Positions 9,275-16,720 of a stretch of DNA of 64,000 nucleotides are shown here, piece after piece. Origin of the DNA: Alteromonadaceae bacterium 2753L.S.0a.02 (lineage in GTDB: Bacteria > Pseudomonadota > Gammaproteobacteria > Pseudomonadales > Cellvibrionaceae); assembly GCA_007827375.1 (NCBI GenBank), contig VISH01000002.1, positions 2,505,001 to 2,569,000 on the forward strand, given 5' to 3'. The translations under genes and the position numbers were made by a program. The stretch's first letter is position 1; each line of letters begins with the position of its first letter. The notes beneath the pieces were generated by a model. The model was not told where the DNA came from, did no database searches, and worked only from the letters and a program-made list of their open reading frames with translations.

Positions 9275-10834
9275 ATGCTGCGGTGGTCGCTCGTGCTTAT
9301 GACGCTATTGGCTGCGATGTCCGCGCAAGCAGAGGACGAACCTTCACTCTCCATACGACAAAAAATATTAATGCCTGGTTTGCTAGCAGAAAGCCATGCG
9401 AAATATGAAACGGAATGCGAGACCTGCCATACATCATTTACGAAGCAGGATTTATCGCGTAAATGTCTGGCGTGCCACAAAGACATTGCAAATGATCGCA
9501 AAAATAATATGGGGTTTCATGGTAAATACAAGTTGGCGGCAACGACAGGCTGTGAAACCTGCCACACCGATCACGAAGGACGTGAATTCGATATTGTCGG
9601 TTTGCAAGTGGAAAACTTTCCTCACCAGCACACGCAATTTCCTCTGCTTGGGCAACACGCGCTGTTAACTTGTAATCAATGCCACAAAAGTGGAAAGAGT
9701 TACAGAGATGCGAGCCTTGCGTGTATATCGTGTCATGGTGACGCTGATATTCATCGCGGTGCGCTCGGCGAGCAATGCGAGCAATGTCACCTTACAACAC
9801 AATGGCTCAAGCGAAAAACCTTCGATCACAATAAAACTCACTTTAAATTGCATGGTAAGCATGAGGAATTGCAGTGCGGCACTTGTCATTTTGGGCAGCG
9901 GTATAAATTTTCTGACACTCGCTGTGTCGCTTGCCATCGGCTGGGTGACGTTCATGCTGGGGACAACGGTGAAGACTGCGCCAGCTGTCACAAGGCCAGT
10001 GGTTGGCACGAAGTGCAATTCGATCATGCCGACACGGGTTTCGCACTCAATGGCAGGCATGCAGATACTAGCTGTGAAGCCTGCCATGGCGTTCCCGGCA
10101 ATCGTAAAACGATTGCCAGAACCTGTGTTGGCTGCCACGAATCGGATGATGTTCACTTGGGGCGAAATGGTCGTCAGTGTGGCAACTGTCACAGTGAACG
10201 AGAATGGCGCACAGTTAAATTTGATCACACCCGTGATGCAAATTTCCCACTTCTGGGAAAACATGCCGTGTTACGTTGTTCGCAATGTCATAAAAATGGG
10301 ATTGAAAAAAAATTACCACGGGATTGCGCCAGCTGCCATTTAGGCGATGATGTGCATCACAATGACGACATGCGATTGTGTGGAACCTGCCACAATCCTC
10401 AAGCTTGGCAAAGCATTAACTATTTTGATCATGACCATTCACATTTCCCTTTAATCGGCATGCATCAAATTGTTTTGTGCGATAACTGCCATATCGGAAA
10501 TCAATTCAGCGGTACTGCATCCACTTGTAACGACTGTCATCAAACTCAGGATATCCACCTGGGGGCATTGGGGCGGGATTGCGGCATGTGCCATACCCCG
10601 AATGCATGGCAGAGCTGGGTGTTTGATCATAACAACGCGACGCAATATGAGTTGCAAGGTAAGCATCGTGATATCAGTTGTGGTGCCTGCCATAAACCCG
10701 GTACTGATCCTAAAAATACGCCGCACCTTTGTGGTAACTGTCATCGTCAGCAGGATGTGCATAACGGTGAATTTGGCGATCACTGTGAGCGCTGCCACCT
10801 CCCCGAAAGTTTTCTCGAACTTTTGTTTCAATAG
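9275..10834 (+). CDS. Periplasmic 21-haem cytochrome c (cytochrome c3-like)
   Basis: Exported electron-transfer protein of about 519 residues. The start ATG at 9275 has AGGAG five bases upstream and gives MLRWSLVLMTLLAAMSAQA, a signal peptide; the in-frame GTG at 9269 is less likely. I count 21 CxxCH haem-c motifs, from CETCH (about residue 48) to CERCH near the end. The intervening pattern repeats FDH, then (F)xLxGKH, about 15 residues before the next haem, so distal His ligands are abundant. The repeat layout (two haems, FDH, GKH) resembles the doubled-CxxCH/cytochrome c3 class. The gene starts nine bases after the membrane-protein gene and is followed after 15 bases by a second giant cytochrome. 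Confidence 0.9.
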   Translation: MLRWSLVLMTLLAAMSAQAEDEPSLSIRQKILMPGLLAESHAKYETECETCHTSFTKQDLSRKCLACHKDIANDRKNNMGFHGKYKLAATTGCETCHTDHEGREFDIVGLQVENFPHQHTQFPLLGQHALLTCNQCHKSGKSYRDASLACISCHGDADIHRGALGEQCEQCHLTTQWLKRKTFDHNKTHFKLHGKHEELQCGTCHFGQRYKFSDTRCVACHRLGDVHAGDNGEDCASCHKASGWHEVQFDHADTGFALNGRHADTSCEACHGVPGNRKTIARTCVGCHESDDVHLGRNGRQCGNCHSEREWRTVKFDHTRDANFPLLGKHAVLRCSQCHKNGIEKKLPRDCASCHLGDDVHHNDDMRLCGTCHNPQAWQSINYFDHDHSHFPLIGMHQIVLCDNCHIGNQFSGTASTCNDCHQTQDIHLGALGRDCGMCHTPNAWQSWVFDHNNATQYELQGKHRDISCGACHKPGTDPKNTPHLCGNCHRQQDVHNGEFGDHCERCHLPESFLELLFQ

Positions 10835-10849
10835 TACCTGGAGTAGACC

Positions 10850-12838
10850 ATGGCAAGGTTCCCCATAGCACTATTTTTTATTAACGTATTTTTCGCCATG
10901 GTCGTAAATGCCGCTGAGCAATTGCCGTTCGATCACAGTGAAACAGGTTTTAACCTGGAAGGCGCACATAGTTTTGTTGTTTGTGAAAGCTGCCATGTTC
11001 GGGGGCAATTTTCCGGTACACCGCGTGAGTGCAACCTGTGCCACAGTCTTAATGGAATGATCAATGCCACCCCTAAGCCTGTGAATCATATGTCTACTAC
11101 TGAAGCCTGCGATTCCTGCCACAGGGATACGCTGTGGAATGATATATTGCACGTCGACCATAGCCAGGTGGTTGGCGTTTGCGAAACTTGCCATAACAAC
11201 GCAACCAGCGGAGGCAAGCCGGCCACGCACATAGTCACCAACGCGCCCTGCGAAACCTGCCACAGTGATCTTGCTTGGATTCCTGCGCGATTTGATCACA
11301 GCGCCGTGATTGATAATTGCGGGCAATGCCACAATGGTATTAGCGCTACTGGCAAACATAGTCAGCACATCGCGAGCATGAATCAGTGCGAGGTCTGCCA
11401 CTCCACTTTGGCTTGGCAGCCGGCGCCGGTGGATCATGCGGCTGTTTTGGGAAGCTGCAGTAGTTGTCACAATGGAGCAGTCGCCACAGGGAAGCATGGG
11501 ACACACATTCCCAGTCAAGGGGAGTGTGATTTGTGCCATTCAACGATGGCCTGGGTACCGGCGAGCTTCGATCACGCAAGCACCACTGAAAATTGCTTCA
11601 GCTGTCACAATGGTGTGGTGAGAGAGGGTAAACACAGCCGTCACATTCCCAGCGATAATCGCTGCGAGCTTTGCCACAGTACCCTGGCATGGTCGCCAGC
11701 TCCAGTAGACCATGATGCGGTAATGGGGAGCTGTTCATCCTGCCACAATGGTAACGTCACAACCGGTAAGCATCCGCAGCACATACCCACTGCTGCTGAA
11801 TGCGATTTGTGTCATACCACTAATGCCTGGTTGCCCGCCACGTTTGATCACGATGGCTACACCAGCGACTGCGCCAGCTGCCACAACGGCACCATTACTA
11901 CCGGTAAAAACCCGGCGCACATAACCAGCAACAATGCTTGCGAAATGTGCCATTCCAATATGGCTTGGTTGCCGGCCAGCGTGGATCACCTCGCGGTTTT
12001 GGGGGGGTGTTCGTCGTGTCACAACGGCACCACGGCTAGCGGTAAACATGCAGCGCACTTGAGTACGGTGGCCGAGTGCGATCTTTGTCACAGTACTCAG
12101 GCATGGACCCCGGCTAATTTTGACCATGATACTATTACGAGTAATTGCGGCGATTGCCACAATGGTTTAAGCGCTATCGGGAAAACCCCTGACCACATAG
12201 CGAGTAGTACCCGTTGCGAGGCCTGTCACAGCACCTTCGCGTGGACGCCAGCGCCCGTGGATCACACAGAAGTTACAGGAAGTTGTTCCAGTTGTCATAA
12301 CGGGAGCATTGCTACAGGTAAACACGCAACGCACATCAGCACGTCAGGAGAGTGCGATGCCTGCCACAGTACAGTTGCCTGGCTTCCAGCGAACTTTGAT
12401 CACGCTACGATAGTTGATAACTGCGGCTCGTGTCACGACGGTGTTACGGCAACCGGCAAAAATACCGGCCACTTTGTCACAAGCCAGGAATGCAACGTTT
12501 GCCATTTAGTAGCCAGTTGGCTACCGCACATCTTTGTACATTCATCGCCAAATTATCCCGGTGATCATCGGCGAGCCTTGGATTGCACTGATTGCCATGG
12601 TGGAAATTCGGAGGTGGTTACCTGGCGCAATAGTGGCTATGCGCCGGATTGCGGAGGTTGCCATGCCAACGATTTTAAAACCGACGCCCACAAAAAAGTC
12701 GACTCACCTGCAATTTTTTATAGCGTTTCAGAATTGCGCGACTGCACAGGCGCGTGTCACGAATACACCGATGCCAGTTTTACAACAATTCGCCAAACAC
12801 GAAGCGGCGAACACCGCGTTTTTGCCAGCGAGTTTTAA
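10850..12838 (+). CDS. Giant 26-haem cytochrome c with tandem 23-residue haem units
   Basis: Exported 662-residue protein beginning with a signal peptide (MARFPIALFFINVFFAMVVNAAE) and preceded by CTGGAG at good spacing. I count 25 CxxCH motifs plus one CxxxCH (CTGACH) near the C-terminus. From residue 111 to 548 twenty CxxCH motifs lie exactly 23 residues apart. Two unit types alternate in most of the array: CExCHSxxAWxPAxxDH and CSSCHNGxxxTGKHxxHI. Each haem unit therefore brings its own DH or GKH histidine ligand. The regular array looks like a molecular wire built by internal duplication. It probably passes electrons between the 21-haem protein and the outer membrane; direction and substrate are unknown. 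Confidence 0.9.
   Translation: MARFPIALFFINVFFAMVVNAAEQLPFDHSETGFNLEGAHSFVVCESCHVRGQFSGTPRECNLCHSLNGMINATPKPVNHMSTTEACDSCHRDTLWNDILHVDHSQVVGVCETCHNNATSGGKPATHIVTNAPCETCHSDLAWIPARFDHSAVIDNCGQCHNGISATGKHSQHIASMNQCEVCHSTLAWQPAPVDHAAVLGSCSSCHNGAVATGKHGTHIPSQGECDLCHSTMAWVPASFDHASTTENCFSCHNGVVREGKHSRHIPSDNRCELCHSTLAWSPAPVDHDAVMGSCSSCHNGNVTTGKHPQHIPTAAECDLCHTTNAWLPATFDHDGYTSDCASCHNGTITTGKNPAHITSNNACEMCHSNMAWLPASVDHLAVLGGCSSCHNGTTASGKHAAHLSTVAECDLCHSTQAWTPANFDHDTITSNCGDCHNGLSAIGKTPDHIASSTRCEACHSTFAWTPAPVDHTEVTGSCSSCHNGSIATGKHATHISTSGECDACHSTVAWLPANFDHATIVDNCGSCHDGVTATGKNTGHFVTSQECNVCHLVASWLPHIFVHSSPNYPGDHRRALDCTDCHGGNSEVVTWRNSGYAPDCGGCHANDFKTDAHKKVDSPAIFYSVSELRDCTGACHEYTDASFTTIRQTRSGEHRVFASEF
11180..12505 (+). 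repeat. In-gene tandem array: 69-bp haem unit, 138-bp alternating pair
   Basis: Twenty CxxCH codon blocks spaced exactly 69 bp apart inside the 26-haem cytochrome gene. Neighbouring units alternate in sequence, so the effective repeat is about 138 bp (46 residues). Units are diverged at DNA level, which argues for an old expansion kept by selection on spacing rather than a recent duplication. Confidence 0.85.
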
Positions 12839-12843
12839 ACTGT

Positions 12844-14901
12844 ATGAACCGTTGGAGTTTATTCGCGTTAGGGTTTTTGTGGTTGTTGCCAGCGCTGGGC
12901 TGGTCTCAGCAAACAGACCCAACCGCTGCAAGTTTAATGATTAAAAATTGGTACGGAGCCTACTCCGAAAACCCTTACATTTTAGAAATTCCTTTTAACG
13001 AGGAAAATCTTGCGGAAATTGCATTTCGTAAATCCCGTTTGCGCTACCAAATCATCTATATACCCCTCAGTGAGCTGGCCCGTGAGTCGGCAACTTTACG
13101 TATTGGTTTTTTCAGTGATGCTAAGAGTTCTTCCGAATTCGCCAGATTTCTGCGCTTACCATCAAACATGACGAAAGTAAAACTGGCGCAAGAATCCCAG
13201 TACAGCGAAATTTTGGCGCAACTGAAATCAGTATCTTCGCAAAAGGTAATCATATTTACTCGGGAATCCACTTCGAGTGCCCAGGGTACTGCAGTAACGT
13301 TTCGAATTGCTAAAGATCTATACATGAAGAAAAAATACTGGGAGGCAGGTCGTTTATACCGGATGTTAAGTATATTTGGTGACGACAAATCTGCAGCCTG
13401 GGCTATGGAGCTGGTTGGCTTGTGTTATGAAAAACAGCAGTTATTTGCAGATGCCATTCATGTTTATGAAGCGCTTTTATCACAATTTCCAAGTACTTCA
13501 GGTATTCATAGAGTGGAACAGCGATTGCGAGCCTTGCAAACGGCGGCGCAGGAAAACAAACCACAATTAAAGTCCACTCGCAGTGAAAATCGTAATGCCC
13601 GTCGATATTTCGTACGTGGAGTTTTAGGTCAATACTATCGAACCTTATCGCGTACACCGGTCGATGGCGAAAGCGAGCAAATTCTTAATGCAGTGACAAC
13701 TGATTTTGACTTGCGCGGTGCCCTCCATAGCGGAGATCATAATTTGAGTATAAGAACTACCGCGTGGGCTTTGAATGATAAAATCGATGGGGATAAAAGC
13801 GAAATTCGCGTCAAACGGGCAGCCCTGGGCTACACCAATGAACGTTACGATTTCACATTGAACCTCGGTCGCCTTAAAGTATTTGATGCTGGAATTTTCA
13901 GCGCGTTCGATGGGGTGGCGCTGGAATACAATTTTAATGAGTTCTTCAGCGTCGGCGCGGCCGCGGGTACGCCGCGTTATTTTAATTCGGTCTACAATGT
14001 GCTCGACTACAATTTCTACAGTCTTTACAGTAATTGGGAAATGTCCAGTAATTGGCAACTCAATAGCTATGTGGTGAAACAAACAGTTAATGGGGTCACC
14101 GATCGAGAAGCGATTGGAATGCGCGGGCAATACATAAGTGAACGACTCACCAGTTCATTACATATTGATTACGATACGGCATTTTCTGAATTAAACAGCG
14201 CATTATTTAACGCTCAATACGGATTAACACAGAATACCCGGCTAAGCGTGAACTACGGTCATCAACGATCCCCCTTTTTGTCAGCCACCAATGTTTTAGT
14301 GCGAAAACCCGATCTAGATTTAGTTGCGTATCTCGAAAATAAGGAAAATAAAGATTCTCTGCTGGATGATGCGCTCTCGCTTACCGCCATTAACGACTAT
14401 TTCGCACTGAATATTTCTACAAAAATAGGCGAACACGAGGAGTTCATTGTTGAGTATTACAATTCAGAGTTAAGTGATATTCCAGTGCTAAGTGCTAATC
14501 CAGACGAACCACCTAGTGAATATACTTCCTATGCGCAACAGGCCGCTGGTGTACGCTTGGTTTTGCAACAATTTTTGTCTGGTGGTGATATCGCTAATTT
14601 AGCATTGCGACAAACTTTGAACGAGGGTAGTCAGTCCTTTCAGTTATTTCTATCTGAGAAATTTCGGTTGCTGAAAAACACGTTATTTGTGAACCCGCGC
14701 ATCAACTACACGCGCACCCAGTACGACGATAATAATCGCGGCGAACAATATCTGCTGCGTTATTCCTTATGGACCGCATACCGACCAAGAAGAAACCTGG
14801 AATTGAATTTGGAAATCGGAAAGGAATCCATCAATACCCAACTTAAACAATTCGGTTACGCCAGCCAATATATTTTCGGTGGGTTTCGTTGGAGTTTTTA
14901 A
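12844..14901 (+). CDS. Outer-membrane beta-barrel protein of the multihaem operon
   Basis: Predicted 685-residue outer-membrane protein. The start at 12844 gives MNRWSLFALGFLWLLPALGWSQQ, a signal peptide; it lies six bases after the cytochrome stop. Residues about 25-140 form a mixed domain. A TPR-like stretch follows (RIAKDLYMKKKYWEAGRLYRM and ELVGLCYEKQQLFADAIHVYEALL, about residues 145-205). From about residue 255 on, alternating aromatic/polar beta strands continue to a C-terminal Phe (FGGFRWSF), the usual BAM signal. The setting after two multihaem cytochromes suggests a porin-cytochrome conduit, analogous in layout to MtrAB-type systems but not evidently homologous. The role is inferred. 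Confidence 0.75.
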   Translation: MNRWSLFALGFLWLLPALGWSQQTDPTAASLMIKNWYGAYSENPYILEIPFNEENLAEIAFRKSRLRYQIIYIPLSELARESATLRIGFFSDAKSSSEFARFLRLPSNMTKVKLAQESQYSEILAQLKSVSSQKVIIFTRESTSSAQGTAVTFRIAKDLYMKKKYWEAGRLYRMLSIFGDDKSAAWAMELVGLCYEKQQLFADAIHVYEALLSQFPSTSGIHRVEQRLRALQTAAQENKPQLKSTRSENRNARRYFVRGVLGQYYRTLSRTPVDGESEQILNAVTTDFDLRGALHSGDHNLSIRTTAWALNDKIDGDKSEIRVKRAALGYTNERYDFTLNLGRLKVFDAGIFSAFDGVALEYNFNEFFSVGAAAGTPRYFNSVYNVLDYNFYSLYSNWEMSSNWQLNSYVVKQTVNGVTDREAIGMRGQYISERLTSSLHIDYDTAFSELNSALFNAQYGLTQNTRLSVNYGHQRSPFLSATNVLVRKPDLDLVAYLENKENKDSLLDDALSLTAINDYFALNISTKIGEHEEFIVEYYNSELSDIPVLSANPDEPPSEYTSYAQQAAGVRLVLQQFLSGGDIANLALRQTLNEGSQSFQLFLSEKFRLLKNTLFVNPRINYTRTQYDDNNRGEQYLLRYSLWTAYRPRRNLELNLEIGKESINTQLKQFGYASQYIFGGFRWSF

Positions 14902-15027
14902 GCACGACACTAAAACAGGATAAGTTTACAAAAATTATTGATACGATTTCTTATTCTTTTTGCAATCACGTTAAATAAATTACAACAAATGTATCTCATA
15001 CAATTCTAAAATAATTCAAGCTTGTAG

Positions 15028-15207
15028 CAAGCGCTCATCTTTTTGATCACCATCAATATCGATGTGAGTAGTGCAAGTCTACATCTCGGTTATTCATGTT
15101 TGCCGCAGTTCAGCGGCGAATATCGCCGATTATTCGGACTATCACCGAGTGAAGACCTTGAGCGTTACCTACCGCAACTTCTATTAGATTCGTTGCTGAG
15201 CTATTGA
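15028..15207 (+). pseudogene. Remnant of an AraC-family regulator (C-terminal HTH only)
   Basis: Frame 15028-15207 encodes the tail of an AraC DNA-binding domain: DVSSASLHLGYS, then LPQFSGEYRRLFGLSPSED, then a stop. The spacing and residues match the second helix-turn-helix of AraC proteins. An in-frame stop (TAG at 15025) lies immediately upstream, and the rest of the gene is missing, so this is a relic. It sits 12 bases before the decayed SDR gene; AraC/SDR pairs are common, so both probably decayed together. Confidence 0.65.
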
Positions 15208-15219
15208 CAAGGAAATGCC

Positions 15220-15931
15220 ATGAACACAAGTTATCGATGTAATTGGCAAAGACTCAATTGGGCAGGCTATTCCAGGACGCGTTGGCGCTACAAACATGTT
15301 GAATTGAACGATTTAGATACAAAAAGATGAAGAAGCCGCTAGTATTTTTAAACCTGTCGGTTTCGAGGTAAGCGCTGCTATGGTAGATTTTGCATCGCCT
15401 GTATCAGTACAAAATCTGATCGAGCACCGTGTTCTGTTTGGCGATATCTCCGGTTTAATCGATTCAGCTGGCTGTTCAGGGATTGTTGTTTCATCACGCT
15501 TGTGACAGCACTTGTCAGCCTTAAGCGCTTAAAAAAATACGCTTTGTCAACTACGTCGGTCGGGGATTTTCTTGCTTTTCCAATGCTACAAGAAGTCAAA
15601 ATGGTGACACTTTACACGCATATCAAATATTTAAACGTGCCAATGCATTACGCGTAAAAGTTGAAGCCGCACGGGGGGTAAGCACAAAGCCAGAGTTAAT
15701 TCGATTAGCCCGGGCATTAAATATACGACATTGGCGCGTGACGAGTCGAATGGCCCTCGGGGAGCTGGTTGAGCTCAGCCTCGTTGGCTGGGAGGAGCAC
15801 CTGATGAAGTTGGTGCAGACGCACCTTTATTAATGGAGCCGGAAGGTACATTCATCACAGGTAGTAACTTGTTAATGGATCCTGGAGCAACAGCTTTGTA
15901 TTTTTATGGTGAGTTGGTGCCTCGAAAATAG
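15220..15931 (+). pseudogene. Frameshifted short-chain dehydrogenase (SDR) pseudogene
   Basis: Begins at ATG 15220 behind AAGGA. Pieces of an SDR can be followed across several frames: QVIDVIGKDSIGQAIPGRVG (cofactor loop), GFEVSAAMVDFASPVSVQNL, ISGLIDSAGCS, then LHAYQIFKRANALRV (the YxxxK catalytic motif), ARVNSISPGI, LARDESNGPRGAG, and finally FITGSNLLMDPGA ending in GELVPRK and a stop at 15931. At least three frameshifts and internal stops separate the pieces, so no functional enzyme is made. The parts keep the correct order and spacing of a full-length SDR of about 270 residues. Confidence 0.8.
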
Positions 15932-16682
15932 AAATTATTTAGTGTCAGGTCATCACCTGTTTTACTTTTTTCCTTTAAAGCATCAATTGATGTGCTGGAT
16001 AATTCATACCTTAAAAGGTTTGAGATATTCCGTCTATTAATTGCCCATATATTTTGTATTTTTTCAATAACCCTCCCCACCTTCGTATTTATATGATAAT
16101 TCTGCACAGAAACAAAAATGGCGCGGCAATATAAAATATGGCGCATATAAAGTTGCCAGGTTTATTGTGAGATTAGGAGCTAAATAATTAGCTGATTCTA
16201 AACAAGTGGCTGCTTATTTTAAGTGGCCGTAAATTATTCGTTAAAAAATAACTGGCGCATGATAAATCTACCATTTAGATGGTTTCGCATTCGGTCGCGC
16301 AATACTTTATATTTAAATTTCATGACATGTGAGCTGTTTTTATTGTGAATAAAGATAGTGTTGGGGGGTAGAGGGTGCGACTAATGGGTAGCTCATGTCT
16401 AGATAAATAATTTCATGTTTGTTGAATTATTTTTAAAACTCCTTGTCAACTCCCCTTGGTGTTTTAGGTGTTGGGATGCTTTTCGTGATAAGACATTTTG
16501 GCGCCTATATTATTTTGTTTTTAATTTTCATGTTAAATGTGTTTATTTAATAGGTGTTAATGCAAAAATAACTCACATAAATATTAATATCGCCTTATCT
16601 CTTAAGGTTGATTTAAGATAAGTTTTTTAATCTCACGCCACTCTTTATATAGCAGATAGATTGTTATTTACAGATCGAGAAA
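15932..16682. other. AT-rich non-coding leader before the biosynthetic cluster
   Basis: About 750 bases without a convincing gene. Short open frames here (for example 16415-16621) have low-complexity, codon-atypical products. The region probably holds the promoter of the cluster; no clear -35/-10 pair could be fixed. Confidence 0.4.
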
Positions 16683-16703
16683 AACGTAAAAAATATTTAC
16701 GTT
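16683..16703. promoter_or_regulatory. Perfect inverted repeat just upstream of PKS1
   Basis: AACGTAAA and TTTACGTT are perfect 8-base arms around a 5-base AT spacer. The element ends 17 bases before the first ATG of PKS1. It could be an operator for a regulator encoded elsewhere, or an mRNA hairpin in the leader; no regulator gene of its own lies in the cluster. Confidence 0.45.
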
Positions 16704-16720
16704 CTTAAATTGCACGCTGT

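Noticed and set aside
9665..10264. Long minus-strand and alternate-frame open frames inside the cytochrome genes
   Set aside because: They mirror the regular CxxCH codons of the opposite frame; no independent coding signal.
16415..16621. 68-codon open frame upstream of PKS1
   Set aside because: No ribosome site, and an AT-driven composition rich in Phe, Leu and Val; more likely leader sequence.
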